A DNA stretch of 47,311 bases from contig JAHBSF010000002.1 of assembly GCA_019639255.1 (NCBI GenBank), positions 92,501 through 139,811 of the forward strand, read 5' to 3'. Under the pieces are notes generated by a model that ran no database searches, had not been told where the DNA came from, and saw only the letters and a program-made list of their open reading frames with translations. This stretch comes from Acidobacteriota bacterium (lineage in GTDB: Bacteria; Acidobacteriota; Blastocatellia; RBC074). This document shows, piece after piece, positions 11,689 to 25,658 of the stretch. The first letter of the stretch is position 1; every line of letters starts with the position of its first letter. A program made the position numbers and the translations under genes.

Positions 11689-12729
11689 ATTGGTCCATGC
11701 GCTGCCCTGCGCGAGTCCGAGCAGCGCGCGGCGACAACGCGGACATATGCGCTGATAGTGATCCGCGCCGAGCGCCGCTCGATCGTCGATTTCGTATTGA
11801 AATCCGAGCTTGCGCTCGACTTCCATCAGGTCGTCTATGTGCATTTGCGATGCAAACGGATCGTTGCAGCGGCGGCAGCGCGCCTGTTCAAGGCGTTCTC
11901 CGGCGTCTTTGTAAAAGCTCACGCCGAGCTGCGCCGGACGCTGAAAGATGTGAAAGAACTTTCCGAACGGCAGCCACAGCAATGTCAATATCACCGTCGC
12001 TGCGTGCAGTATTGCCAGGAAGTCATACGCATAACCCTTCATCCACGTATAACTCGCCGAAAGCATCAATCCCGTTACGCTCACGGCAAACAGCAGTATC
12101 AGAGGCAGCAGATCTTCGCCGAACTGTTGCAACGCTGCCGCGCCGTGATCGCGCATGCGCCTGCGCATCGCAAGCATCACGCCCGCCGTGACCAGAAACG
12201 ACGCCCATACCAGTCCGTGAAAAACCAGAAACGCAAACAACGAATCGATTGGAAATGCAAAGCCCGGAAAACCGAACAGATACGCCCGATACCAGGTGTG
12301 ATCCTCGGGCAGCGTCTCGAAATGAATCCATCCGAAGACGAGCGGGAATGTAATCGCCGCCGCAATCAGGCATCCCCACATAATCAGTATGTGCGCGCCC
12401 CAGCGGGCCCTGTCGCGGCGAAAGATGAAGCGGTTGAGCGCAAACTCGCCCGTAAGCCTCCCAACCCATGCGCCCAGATTTCGCAACAGAAACCCCCGCC
12501 TGAAGAAAACCTGCCAACCGCGTCTCCAGTACAGCGCCGTGGGCGGGCGTTGCAGCCACATCGCATACCGGTAGGTGATGCCGAAGACGGCGAACAGCGT
12601 GGCGAACGTGTAGCCTACGAGCGCCGCATCGAAGTGCGCCAGGTTGCGCGAACCGATGACTATAAGCAGTGCAAGGATCGTAGTAACCGCAACTCCCCAC
12701 ACGCCCGCTCTGAAGACTTCCTTGCCCAT
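11677..12729 (-). CDS. NarI/DsrM/HdrE-like membrane b-type cytochrome with C-terminal zinc ribbon
   Basis: A 350-residue membrane protein with about six helices. Candidate haem ligands are the histidines in [16 protein letters not shown] and LHAATVIL, followed by the family hallmark [13 protein letters not shown]. Such proteins oxidise quinol and pass electrons to a cytoplasmic iron-sulfur partner. After the last helix there is a soluble tail with CRRCNDPF and CPRCRR, a zinc-ribbon-like pair not usual in NarI. ATG 12729 follows GGGGAAAG; an upstream extension of the frame runs through a palindrome and is rejected. It lies between the TorD-like chaperone and the NasA-type gene, so it probably anchors the latter. 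It ends in Glu-Glu-Arg from the repeat. Confidence 0.82.
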   Translation of the reverse strand: MGKEVFRAGVWGVAVTTILALLIVIGSRNLAHFDAALVGYTFATLFAVFGITYRYAMWLQRPPTALYWRRGWQVFFRRGFLLRNLGAWVGRLTGEFALNRFIFRRDRARWGAHILIMWGCLIAAAITFPLVFGWIHFETLPEDHTWYRAYLFGFPGFAFPIDSLFAFLVFHGLVWASFLVTAGVMLAMRRRMRDHGAAALQQFGEDLLPLILLFAVSVTGLMLSASYTWMKGYAYDFLAILHAATVILTLLWLPFGKFFHIFQRPAQLGVSFYKDAGERLEQARCRRCNDPFASQMHIDDLMEVERKLGFQYEIDDRAALGADHYQRICPRCRRALLGLAQGSAWTNEER

Positions 12730-12828
12730 AGTCTTTCCCCGAGTTTTCGAATGTCTTGTTGGCCCATCTGCCGTCGGAATACGGCTGTCGCAAGTGTAAT
12801 GCAGGCGAGGCGAGGGGACAAATGCAAC

Positions 12829-12919
12829 GACGGAATAGGCGGAACAAACGGAAATAACGCATCCATACCATCCTTTCCGTTTGTTCCGCCTTGTTTCGCT
12901 TGTTCCGTTATCTCTCTTC
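12829..12919. repeat. Intercistronic palindrome between chaperone and NarI-like genes
   Basis: CGACGGAATAGGCGGAACAA on one side and CGCTTGTTCCGTTATCTCTC on the other, with internal mismatches. The TAA at 12908-12910 (minus strand) ends the TorD-like gene, again as Glu-Glu-Arg-stop from the repeat word GAGAGATAACGG. Confidence 0.88.
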
Positions 12920-13546
12920 TCCGGCGCAGTCGAACACGTCACTTTCCTCCAGTACCGGCAGCGCCATGCCCGAAGGTACAGCCTTGCGCGGTCCCGTGCG
13001 CCGCAGCAATGCATCTCCGGCCGATGAAAGATAACGCACGCCGGAATTTTCGAGCAGCTTCGATAGAGGTTCCGCGATCATCTTCAAATGGTCTTCGATG
13101 AACCGATGCGAGGCTTCGGCCGTGACCGCGGCGTGTTCCGTGTCCCCGCGCGCTGCGGCATAGGCTTCCTTGAATTTCAGGTAGGCAATGAAGCCCGCTT
13201 CGACCGAAACATGATCGGGAACCTCTACCGTGGCGGGCTGATATGCAAAGGCATCGTAATAACTCGAAAGCTCGGACATCAGCAGCCCGGGTTGCACCAG
13301 GTCGCAATAACTGATTTCGCGCGGCGGAGCGGGACCTCCGGGGCCGAACACCGAGTGATACAATCCCTCGTCTGCCGCCGAGAGCGCCTCATCAGCCGAG
13401 ATCTTCAGTTCGGCGTCCTCGATTTCTGCGGCGAGCCCGCGCACCTGCTCCCGCCATCCCTCGACCGGGCATTCAAACAACAACCCGATCAATCTCCACT
13501 CAGCCGCTTCGCACAATAATTCTTTGTTGATCCCCGGTGTGGTCAT
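12908..13546 (-). CDS. TorD/NarJ-family molybdoenzyme chaperone
   Basis: A 212-residue, mostly helical protein of the TorD/DmsD/NarJ type. The family features are [17 protein letters not shown] near the start, [18 protein letters not shown], then [12 protein letters not shown] and the helix with [18 protein letters not shown] and HRFIEDHL. These chaperones hold the apo-catalytic subunit and its signal peptide until the molybdenum cofactor is in place. ATG 13546 overlaps the gamma gene stop (ATGA). The twin-arginine-exported alpha subunit in the same operon is the natural client, although the following NasA-type protein could be another. The C-terminus comes from a palindrome. Confidence 0.87.
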   Translation of the reverse strand: MTTPGINKELLCEAAEWRLIGLLFECPVEGWREQVRGLAAEIEDAELKISADEALSAADEGLYHSVFGPGGPAPPREISYCDLVQPGLLMSELSSYYDAFAYQPATVEVPDHVSVEAGFIAYLKFKEAYAAARGDTEHAAVTAEASHRFIEDHLKMIAEPLSKLLENSGVRYLSSAGDALLRRTGPRKAVPSGMALPVLEESDVFDCAGEER

Positions 13547-14403
13547 TCCTGCCCCCTCATCAGCAGCGGTATCCATCCCGTGCGCATCTTCCGTGCACCG
13601 ACTTCGTTGTGCGAGCCTTCCCATACGGCAAAGGCCGTTTGCGTTCTCACGCCCGGCGAAAATCCCGCGGGCAGCCGCCGCACGATGACTACCGACCAGC
13701 CGTTCGCGGTTTTTACCCCGCGCCCCTTCGAGGTCGCAGACGCCGCAGGAGCGAGCGTGCCCGGCCCTTCGGCTACCATATCCTCTACGGGGGCTTCCCT
13801 CGGACCCGCACGGCGATTGCCGAGCGCGCGCGCGGGCGCATACCTCGCCGCCATTTCGCGTTGCTCAACCGAGCCTTTTTCGAGCGACCTGGCCTCGAAC
13901 GGATAATGATCGATCGATGCATTAGGATAAATTTCCTTTATGGAATCGGGACGCCCGTCCACGCTCGCCTGCCAGTCGGCGCGCCAGAACGCAATCTCCA
14001 CGGGTTTGCCCTGCTGCCCCATCTGGGGATCGGGGGCGTTTGCATCGATGACGACGGGTATCTGCACGGCGCAGGCATCCATAAAGTGGGCCGGGCCGGG
14101 CAGGTCGTTTTTCGTCGCATCCATCCATTCAAGGCGGAATGCGATTTCCTGGCCGCTCGTAATTGCGCGCACGCGCACCTCGGCGGTAGACGCCTGCATA
14201 AGGCGCGGCTCGACGAGATCCTGAAGCAGCAGTTTTGCCGCGTGTTCGGGCGCGCTGTTCCACGCCGAATCATCCGGCCTTTCGGGAATGCCCGCAGCAG
14301 GGACGGCGACTACTTCCGCAGTAATCTGAACGGCGCTGCGGCAACCGGCGAGGCCGGCGACAAACAACAGCAGCAGCCAAGGCAGCAAATATCGAATCCG
14401 CAT
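13543..14403 (-). CDS. Ethylbenzene-dehydrogenase-type gamma (haem b) lipoprotein subunit
   Basis: A 286-residue protein with a lipoprotein signal (LLLLFVAGLAGC, lipobox Cys near residue 21). The body resembles the EB_dh haem-binding beta-sandwich of EbdC, DdhC and the NXR gamma subunits: RPDDSAWNSAPEH at the start, VRAITSGQEIAFRLEWMDATK in the middle and the closing strands with NGWSVVIVRRLP and TAFAVWEGSHNEVGARK. Such subunits carry one haem b and take electrons from or give them to the beta subunit in the periplasm. ATG 14403 is chosen because GGAGG lies eight bases upstream; a GTG at 14412 abuts that site. Lipid anchoring would hold the complex to a membrane. It follows the beta gene by 13 bp. 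Confidence 0.85.
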   Translation of the reverse strand: MRIRYLLPWLLLLFVAGLAGCRSAVQITAEVVAVPAAGIPERPDDSAWNSAPEHAAKLLLQDLVEPRLMQASTAEVRVRAITSGQEIAFRLEWMDATKNDLPGPAHFMDACAVQIPVVIDANAPDPQMGQQGKPVEIAFWRADWQASVDGRPDSIKEIYPNASIDHYPFEARSLEKGSVEQREMAARYAPARALGNRRAGPREAPVEDMVAEGPGTLAPAASATSKGRGVKTANGWSVVIVRRLPAGFSPGVRTQTAFAVWEGSHNEVGARKMRTGWIPLLMRGQE

Positions 14404-14416
14404 CTCACCCACCTCC

Positions 14417-15565
<1,149 letters not shown>

Positions 15566-15588
15566 GATTTATCCTCCGAAATCTTTGC

Positions 15589-19028
<3,440 letters not shown>

Positions 19029-19032
<4 letters not shown>

Positions 19033-20690
19033 TTCTTCGTCTCCCAGCTTCGAATGAAGGACACGATGGCCTCGATTTCCGATGCCGAAAGCGCCGATCG
19101 CGTCGGCGACGGTTGATTGAATCCCAACATCGCCGTGCCCAGCCGTCCGCGGCCTATGGTTTCGACCAGAAACCGGTCCGTTGCACTCGACAGCAGCACG
19201 GCGTTATTGAGCGCCGGCCCCTCGCCGCCCTCGCCCCTCGCGCCGTGGCAGCCCGCGCACTTTGAGGCGTAGAGTCTGCCGCCGGCCGAAGCCTCGCCTT
19301 TGACCCAGCGCGGAGGCGCGTTATCGGCCTTCGCCTGAACGTTTCCGCCAAGCCGCCGCAGATGAGTCACGAGACTCTGAATCTCTTCGGGCTTGAGTCC
19401 CGCTTCGCCCGCCCACGCGGGCATACGCCGTCCGGGCCGCCCCTGCCTTATCGTTTCGCTTATGAATTCATCCGAAGCCGATTCCAGGAAGTCCGCTCCG
19501 GCAATCGCGGGAAAAGCCTGTGTGCCGGTGTAGCGGCGGCCCCGGCCATCTTCGCCGTGGCAGGCGGCGCAGAATGCGCTGTAGATCGTTTCGCCGTCCG
19601 AGGTGAACTCGCGCACGCCGAAGCGCAGCACCTGAACGCGATCCCTCGGCAGATAAATGCTCGGCAGTTCTCTGCGGCGCAGCGACAGCACGTACATCGT
19701 CAGCAGATCTATATGATTTTCCGAAAGCCCCATCGCGGGCATCTGCGATCCGGGGACTGTGGTGATGGGCGAGCGGAAATGTTCCTTCAACCAGTCGGGA
19801 AGCGTGCGCCGTCCCGGTACATGAGTGAAATCGAGTTGACCCGGATCGCGCTCTCCGGCGCGCGAAAGATCCGGCCCGGCATCGCCGCCCGTTCCGCTCA
19901 CCTTGTGGCAGCCCAGACATCCGAAAGAATTGAAGGCGGCTTTGGCCTCGATCAGTTTTGAAGATCCGACGCGCGTCGAAAGATAAACATCAATCGCTTC
20001 GCGGTCGGCGTCGCTGATTGCTCCGAAAGATGTCTTCCACGGCTGCGCGGATGCGTTCGCCGCGGCTGCATTCTGAAGATGTTTTTCATACCAGCCGGAG
20101 TCGTAGCCGCTTAGTCCGACTCCGGAAAGGTCCGGCCCCTCCATTCCGCCGCCGCCCGGACGAATCGTGCCGCCGCGTCCATCCACGCGGTGACAGGACA
20201 TACAATCCAGACGCTCGAATGCGCCGCGCGCCCATTCGAGTCGATTGAGGTTCGGAACCTTCGGAGGCGTGTGGCAGGCGCCGCATCCGGCGTAGCTGTA
20301 TTTGAGCGGCAGCATAGGTTCGGGCCAGAAATGCACATCTCCGTGCGCATCGGCCTTTTCCGTTGCGCGCCCCTGACCGCCGTGACAAACCGTGCAGCCC
20401 ATCTCCGACGGTTGATGGAATACGGGTTTGTGCGCGCCCAGCACCCGATCGCCGAAAATCCCGGTTTCGCCCGGCGCCATGCCCGTGTGACACGAAACGC
20501 AGCGATCCGCCGTATTCAATGCCGGATTGATTACCTGCCGCAGATGCACCGCGACCGCACCTTCCGGCGTGCGCGCGGATTTCTGTATCAGCCGCCACTC
20601 CTTTCCGAAGTTTTCACTCGCAGCGGCGACCGCCAGCAGCAGGAATGCTCCCACGCTCGACCATAACAACAGGTGTTTGTTCCTGTTCAT
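19029..20690 (-). CDS. Heptahaem cytochrome c
   Basis: A 553-residue protein with an uncleaved-looking N-terminal helix ([18 protein letters not shown]) and seven CxxCH sites: CVSCH (64), CTVCH (99), CGACH (136), CMSCH (163), CLGCH (258), CAACH (374) and CAGCH (478). The first four are close together, like a tetrahaem module; the last three sit in separate monohaem-type domains, the last two with GEDGRG and GARGEGG loops. Placed between cytochrome b and the alpha subunit, it would be the periplasmic wire linking the bc-type complex to the molybdoenzyme. It overlaps the alpha gene by ATGA, follows cytochrome b by 27 bp, and its ATG 20690 has GAGG upstream. The domain split is my reading and unverified. 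Confidence 0.9.
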
Positions 20691-20717
20691 CTGAAACCTC
20701 GATTATTCCGGTCGGCT

Positions 20718-22274
20718 TCAATGCTTCGGCCAGTCCGAGGGCGACCAGTAAAATTCCCAGTTGGGCCCGCGGAAATAAACGCCGATTATCGTCAGCACCA
20801 GAAAGCCGCACAGAAAGACCGTAAACAGACCCAGCGCTCCGGCGCGCGTGGAGTTGTAGCGCCGCACTAGCCACACGGAATACAGGCCGTAAATCAACGT
20901 CAATACGGTTCCCGGATTGATGAGCGTGACGACGAGCTGCGATACGCCGGGGAACCATTCGCGAATCCATCCGAAGCGTATGACCAAGGCTTCGATGAGA
21001 ATCGCCGTTCCCAACCCGAAGGCCGTGGCCTGTTTGACAAGCGGCCATCCTCCGGGACCGCCGAACCATTCGCCGGTTCCGCTTTCCTCGCGATCCAGAA
21101 ACGGAATCAATCCCAACCCGATGATGACTATGCTCGGAATGCCTATGCCGCCCATAAAGGCCGAAAACGCGACCATCTCCTGAAGGCCGAGGAAGTACCA
21201 CGGCGCTTTGGCCGGGTTTTCCGGCACTGCGGGGTTGGCGAGTTCCTTGAGCGGCGCATCGGATACGAGCGAAAGCGCCAGACATATCGCCGCCGTCAGC
21301 ATCAGCACCGCAAGCTCTGCATAAAACAGATGCGGCATCGACGGAACCGTATTTTCCGGCCCCCGACCCACAGCAGTTGTCCTGCCCCTTACGATTGCCG
21401 CAAGCTGGTAGGTTTTCGCCGGCGCTTCGGTGAATACCGGATAGACCGCTTCCTCGCGCTTCGCGAGCCTTTGATCCGCGTCCGCCGGGCGGACTATTCC
21501 GCCGTCCTTGCGAATGCGCCAGAAATGCACCGCCATCAGCGCCGTCAGAACAAGCGGCAGCAGCATTACGTGCAGCAGATAAAAACGTATCAGCGCCTCA
21601 GCCCCTACGGTGTCCGAACCGAGCAGCAGCAAACGCTGAAACCCGCCCGGATCGAACCATTCGGTGATGCCGAGAGCATCTGTGACCTCGCGCGGCGATT
21701 GCGCGATGTTCGCTCCTATGGTGATGGCCCAGTATGCAAGCTGATCCCACGGCAGCAGATAACCCGTAAACGACAGTCCCAGCGTAGTAACGAACAGCCC
21801 CATGCCGATAAGCCAGTTGAATTCGCGCGGCTTGCGGTACGCTCCCGTATAAAAGGCGCGCGCCATGTGCAGGATTACCGTCACGACCATGACGTTGGCC
21901 GCCCAGCGGTGTATGTTTCGTATGAAGCGCCCCGTAGGGACTACGAAATGTATGTCCTTGATCGAATCGTAAGCTGCGTCCGGATACGGCTTGTAATAAA
22001 ACATCAGCAGCACGCCCGTCACGAGGGTTATGAGAAATGCGGCCGTGCTTGCAATGCCCAGGCCGGCGGTCGTAGCCCATCGCAGCGTCCATCTATGCGT
22101 GCGCACCGAATGCAGATGCAAAAAGACGTTGCCGAAAACGAAATTCGATCGCGTACGGTCCGTGTGCGGTTTTCCGCTGCGGAACGCGGAGTCGAGCAAA
22201 CGGCGGGGCGCCGCGAGAAGGTTATCGCGGAAGACGCGCAGGGCCGTGCGTTGTTCTATGACCGGCGCGCTCAT
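20718..22274 (-). CDS. Full-length cytochrome b of a bc-type complex
   Basis: A 518-residue cytochrome b. The two haem pairs are H-x13-H in HRWAANVMVVTVILH and H-x14-H in HVMLLPLVLTALMAVH; the 14-residue spacing of the second pair is that of cytochrome b6. GYLLPWDQLAYWA is the usual Qo-side helix. The Qo motif PEWY is here APWY (AKAPWYFLGLQEM), so the usual Glu is missing. The C-terminal third, with further helices, corresponds to the subunit IV region and beyond. ATG 22274 overlaps the Rieske stop. With the Rieske protein and the cytochrome c it makes a quinol-oxidising complex that would pump or release protons in the periplasm. Confidence 0.93.
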   Translation of the reverse strand: MSAPVIEQRTALRVFRDNLLAAPRRLLDSAFRSGKPHTDRTRSNFVFGNVFLHLHSVRTHRWTLRWATTAGLGIASTAAFLITLVTGVLLMFYYKPYPDAAYDSIKDIHFVVPTGRFIRNIHRWAANVMVVTVILHMARAFYTGAYRKPREFNWLIGMGLFVTTLGLSFTGYLLPWDQLAYWAITIGANIAQSPREVTDALGITEWFDPGGFQRLLLLGSDTVGAEALIRFYLLHVMLLPLVLTALMAVHFWRIRKDGGIVRPADADQRLAKREEAVYPVFTEAPAKTYQLAAIVRGRTTAVGRGPENTVPSMPHLFYAELAVLMLTAAICLALSLVSDAPLKELANPAVPENPAKAPWYFLGLQEMVAFSAFMGGIGIPSIVIIGLGLIPFLDREESGTGEWFGGPGGWPLVKQATAFGLGTAILIEALVIRFGWIREWFPGVSQLVVTLINPGTVLTLIYGLYSVWLVRRYNSTRAGALGLFTVFLCGFLVLTIIGVYFRGPNWEFYWSPSDWPKH

Positions 22275-22756
22275 GCCTGCTCCCTGGTTCCCGGGGGGAC
22301 TCTGGATTCTTCGTCCACGATCCAGGCATCGCCGCTGCCCTGCACCTTCAGCCAGTCGAGCGAGCGCGGCGCGGGCCCGCGCGTAACCGAACCGTCGGCG
22401 GCAAACAGCGACCCGTGACACGGACACTCGAAGCCTTCCGTCGTGGGTTTGACTATGCAGCCCAGATGAGTACACGTAGTCGAAATCGCGTGAACGCCTG
22501 CATCGTCGCGGAATACGGCTACGGCGCGTCCGGGCGGCACATATGCTTCACCCGCCGCGAGCGCCTTGGGCAGCGTTATGCGGAATTTCTTCGAGGGCGA
22601 GGACAAGACCGCGGCTTTCGGCAGCCTCAGCATTCCGAGGAGCGAGAAAAACAGCGCCGCTCCCATAGCCCAGATCGCCGACAAACCGAGAAAGTCGCGA
22701 CGGGGCATCGGCTCCGGATCGAGGCGGGATTTTTGTTCTCTGGCTTTTACCGTCAT
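22271..22756 (-). CDS. Rieske [2Fe-2S] protein of the bc-type complex
   Basis: A 161-residue Rieske protein with an RRDFLGLSAIWAMG twin-arginine-type anchor and a C-terminal cluster domain. Ligands are in CTHLGC and CPCHGSLF, with the expected PRSLDWLKV ending. A GGAGG precedes ATG 22756, and the start overlaps the stop of the flavoprotein gene by ATGA. The next gene is cytochrome b, also in ATGA overlap. This is the standard Rieske-cytochrome b order of quinol:cytochrome c oxidoreductases. It takes one electron from quinol at the Qo site and hands it to the cytochrome c. Confidence 0.95.
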   Translation of the reverse strand: MTVKAREQKSRLDPEPMPRRDFLGLSAIWAMGAALFFSLLGMLRLPKAAVLSSPSKKFRITLPKALAAGEAYVPPGRAVAVFRDDAGVHAISTTCTHLGCIVKPTTEGFECPCHGSLFAADGSVTRGPAPRSLDWLKVQGSGDAWIVDEESRVPPGTREQA

Positions 22757-24666
22757 GCACACCTCCAGAATGTCGATGAAAATACGCGTTCCATCGTGAT
22801 TGCATCGACGGGGCAGCGCATCGCGCACAGAGCGCAGCGGATGCACCTGTCTTCATCCTTCAATATCGCCGAGTGTTCGGAGATGTCCGCCTGGTCGCCG
22901 AGCGAGTTGGTTATGGCCGCATCCAGTTCCGGTGTGGGTTCAAGATCCGCAAGCGATACGAGCTTCAAACATTCGGTTGGGCACACATCCGCGCAGCCGC
23001 CGCACAGCACGCATCGCGCGCCGTCAAATACGGGCGTGACTCCGCAATCGAGGCATCGCGACGCCTCGCGCATCGCTTCCTCGGCGCTGTATCCGCGCTC
23101 TACTACTACTTCGGGATGATGCAACCGCTCCTCGGGTTCGAGCACGGGCACCGGTACACGCCTGATCGATTCGTAACCGCGCTCCCTGCGGTATCTTTCA
23201 AGTATGCCGTGCGCGGATACTGAATCCTTGTGAAGGGTTCGGCCCGTTATGTGTTCGTATATCGAACGCGCCGCCGCTTTGCCCGACGCCACTGCGTCGA
23301 TGAGCAGGCGCGTACCGTGCGCCAGATCCCCGGCCACGAACACATTCCGGGCCGAAGTCGCAAGCGTATCCGGGTTCACCCTGGGCCAACCCGGCCGCAT
23401 CATCTCTACGTCTCCGCCGCCGTTTTCCAGAAATCCCAGCGCCGTCGCCTGCCCTACGGACATAAGCACCGTGTCGCAGTCGATGGTTTTCGTAACCTGA
23501 TCGTCGTAGACGGGAGCAAACCGCCTGTCGGGGTCGTAAACCCTGAGGCATTTGCGGAAGGTTGCTCCCGTTACCCGGCCATCGGGATCGCGCAGGATTT
23601 CTACGGGTCCCCATCCGTTGTGACGCTCGATTCCTTCTTCATCGCCTTCGAGGATTTCCAGCGTGTCGGCGGGCATCTCTTCGAGGCTTTCGAGCGAGAC
23701 GAGGTGAACGCGCGTGGTTGCGGGGAGCCGCGCTGCCGTGCGCGCCGTGTCGTATGCGATCTGACGCAGCACGGTGCGGGCTACGTCGTAGGCCACGTTG
23801 CCCCCGCCTATCACTACCACCTCGCGCCCGATGTCTATCGGCTCGCCCAGAGAAACGGCGCGCAGCAGATCCACTCCGCCGAATACGCGCGGCCCCCGTT
23901 CGCCCGGCAGTCCCAGACTTCGCGAAGACTTTGCGCCTGCGGCTATGAGCACGGCCCGGAAATCCCGCCGCAGGTCGCTGAAGCTGATGTCTTCGCCTAC
24001 TCTGACGCCGCAGCGTATTTCCACGCCGAGGGCTTCTATGACTGCCACTTCTTTTGCGATCAGATCGCGGGGCAGGCGGTAGGTGGGAACTCCAACGGCG
24101 AGCATTCCGGCCGGTACCGGCTCTGCTTCAAAGACGACCGGTTTGAAGCCGAGCAGCGCCAGATCGTGCGCGGCCGAGAGTCCTGCCGGACCCGCTCCGA
24201 TTATCGCTATGGTTTCGCCCGAGGCTTTAGTAAGTTTTCCATCCAGGCAGGAGTGCAATAGTGCGGCCATCTCTTCGGCGCGACCCGCTACGGGCGGTAC
24301 AAACGACTGAACCGCGCGGATCACTTCATCGGCGGGTCTGGCTTCGGGGCCCGAAGTTTCGCAGGCAAAGCGTTTCAGCGCGCGAATGGCGATGGGACGG
24401 TCGTTTGCCACGAAACATCCGTCGTCATCCACTCGCGGAACCTTGCCGCGGCGGCAGGCGGCCTCGCACGGAGCGCCGCATATGCGGCCGCATATGGAGG
24501 CGAAAGGATTCGGGCCGCGCGCAATCAGGTAGGCTTCTTCAAATCGCCCTTCCGCAATCGCACGAACGTAACCGCGCGCGTCGGTGTGCACAGGACACGC
24601 CACCTGACAGGCAATCAGATCCCTGTGGTAGTTCTCGCCCGGTATTCCGACCTTGAGCGGCAGCAT
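22753..24666 (-). CDS. GltD-like FAD/NAD(P) oxidoreductase with N- and C-terminal [4Fe-4S] clusters
   Basis: A 637-residue flavoprotein of the glutamate synthase small subunit/NfnL type. The N-terminal cysteines are in ACQVACPVH and CGRICGAPCEAACRRG. A dinucleotide fold (IIGAGPAGLSAAHDLALLG) binds FAD, and a second (VIGGGNVAYDVART) binds NAD(P)H. The tail holds ferredoxin clusters: CVLCGGCADVCP and CIRCALCAMRCP, with a further CLDC pair. ATG 24666 is chosen over a GTG at 24678 because GAGG lies six bases before it. No glutamate synthase large subunit is nearby; the gene is instead coupled by ATGA to the Rieske protein. It may feed or take electrons between NAD(P)H or ferredoxin and the quinone/cytochrome chain. 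Confidence 0.88.
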   Translation of the reverse strand: MLPLKVGIPGENYHRDLIACQVACPVHTDARGYVRAIAEGRFEEAYLIARGPNPFASICGRICGAPCEAACRRGKVPRVDDDGCFVANDRPIAIRALKRFACETSGPEARPADEVIRAVQSFVPPVAGRAEEMAALLHSCLDGKLTKASGETIAIIGAGPAGLSAAHDLALLGFKPVVFEAEPVPAGMLAVGVPTYRLPRDLIAKEVAVIEALGVEIRCGVRVGEDISFSDLRRDFRAVLIAAGAKSSRSLGLPGERGPRVFGGVDLLRAVSLGEPIDIGREVVVIGGGNVAYDVARTVLRQIAYDTARTAARLPATTRVHLVSLESLEEMPADTLEILEGDEEGIERHNGWGPVEILRDPDGRVTGATFRKCLRVYDPDRRFAPVYDDQVTKTIDCDTVLMSVGQATALGFLENGGGDVEMMRPGWPRVNPDTLATSARNVFVAGDLAHGTRLLIDAVASGKAAARSIYEHITGRTLHKDSVSAHGILERYRRERGYESIRRVPVPVLEPEERLHHPEVVVERGYSAEEAMREASRCLDCGVTPVFDGARCVLCGGCADVCPTECLKLVSLADLEPTPELDAAITNSLGDQADISEHSAILKDEDRCIRCALCAMRCPVDAITMERVFSSTFWRCA

Positions 24667-24695
24667 CCCGTTCCTCACCTTCGGCGACGAAACGG

Positions 24696-24805
24696 GGAAG
24701 AGAAACCACGGAATACGCAGAATTAACGGAATTCACCGAATACACAAAAAGGCCTTGTATTTCCGTCAGTTCGGTGTATTCCGTGTATTCCGTGGTTTCT
24801 CTTCC
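24696..24805. repeat. Palindrome of the second word type between scdA and the flavoprotein gene
   Basis: GGAAGAGAAACCACGGAATA on the left and ATTCCGTGGTTTCTCTTCC on the right, with an inner inverted pair based on CACCGAATACAC / GTGTATTCCG. It lies four bases from the scdA stop and upstream of the flavoprotein gene in the same transcription direction. Confidence 0.88.
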
Positions 24806-24808
24806 GTT

Positions 24809-25549
24809 TCATTGCCCAATTGATTGAAGCGCTGTTTCTTCGGCCTTGATTGCGTGCGGAAACAGCAGATTGTTTTCAAGATGTATGTGTTCGTGGAGAT
24901 CTGCTTCGAGGCCTTCGAGCGCCTGATAGAGAGTGCGAAAACTTATGCAGGCGTCTTCAGGCGCGGTGTAATCCGAAGTAACGCGCCGCATTTCGGCGAG
25001 CAGATCCCCGGCCGCATCGTGTTCGAGCATCATCATCCGCACCGGATTTCTGACCGTTCCGAAAAATGCAGGTTGCAGCGCGCCTCCCGTATCGCTTGCC
25101 TGCTGCAGGCTCTCGATGTAGGGAAACAGCACCTGTTCTTCTTTGAGCATGTGCGTCAGCAGATCGACCTTCAGATCGTTGACGAGCGATTGCAGCTTCA
25201 GCAGTTCCGGATGATTCGCCGAGTGTTTTGAGACGACTTTGGCCGAAAGCGCCTCGATGCGCGCCAGCTCGTCGCGGGTAAAAGTGTGGTGGCGTTCGAC
25301 TATGTGACGGCTGAGTTCGGTCAGGGACTCGAACTCAAATGCCACGGTGCGCACCGCGTCTTCGGCCTGACGCTCGATTGCATCGAGTCGGCTCATCACC
25401 TCATCGGCATCCAGGCGGGAGTCGGCGCAGGCCTCGGCCAGTGTCTTTCCGCCGCCGCAGCAGTAGTCGATTTTCAGCGTTTCAAAAAGTCGCGTTGCTC
25501 CCGGAATCTTCACCGCAAGTTCGCCTATCTTCTGCGTCGTCTCGATCAT
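24809..25549 (-). CDS. scdA: ScdA/RIC-type di-iron repair protein of iron-sulfur clusters
   Basis: A 246-residue protein. The N-terminal ScdA_N domain is clear: IPGATRLFETLKIDYCCGGGKTLAEAC, with the paired cysteines. The rest is a hemerythrin-like four-helix bundle with iron ligands in HIVERHHTF, LTHMLKEEQVLFPYI, MMMLEHDAAGDLL and HEHIHLENNLLFPH. RIC (YtfE/ScdA) proteins restore iron-sulfur clusters damaged by nitric oxide or peroxide. The head position of the minus-strand run of nitrogen-oxide genes, and an FNR-like site exactly placed upstream, fit a role in protection during nitrate or nitrite turnover. AAGGAAAG precedes ATG 25549. Confidence 0.93.
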   Translation of the reverse strand: MIETTQKIGELAVKIPGATRLFETLKIDYCCGGGKTLAEACADSRLDADEVMSRLDAIERQAEDAVRTVAFEFESLTELSRHIVERHHTFTRDELARIEALSAKVVSKHSANHPELLKLQSLVNDLKVDLLTHMLKEEQVLFPYIESLQQASDTGGALQPAFFGTVRNPVRMMMLEHDAAGDLLAEMRRVTSDYTAPEDACISFRTLYQALEGLEADLHEHIHLENNLLFPHAIKAEETALQSIGQ

Positions 25550-25658
25550 ATTCGCTTTCCTTCCGCTAGGGTTCGATGATTCAATGTCCGTAAAAATCTA
25601 TAAGTCCGGCTCGTCCGGCCCGGTTTCAGGGACTTGCCTGAATCGGGCATCGGGAATA

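Noticed and set aside
12730-13014. N-terminal extension of the NarI-like gene to 13014
   Set aside because: The extension translates a palindrome copy and part of the chaperone gene. ATG 12729 has a good ribosome site.
22753-24666. Glutamate synthase small subunit (gltD)
   Set aside because: The fold is GltD-like, but no large subunit is nearby, extra ferredoxin domains are present and the gene is coupled to Rieske and cytochrome b.
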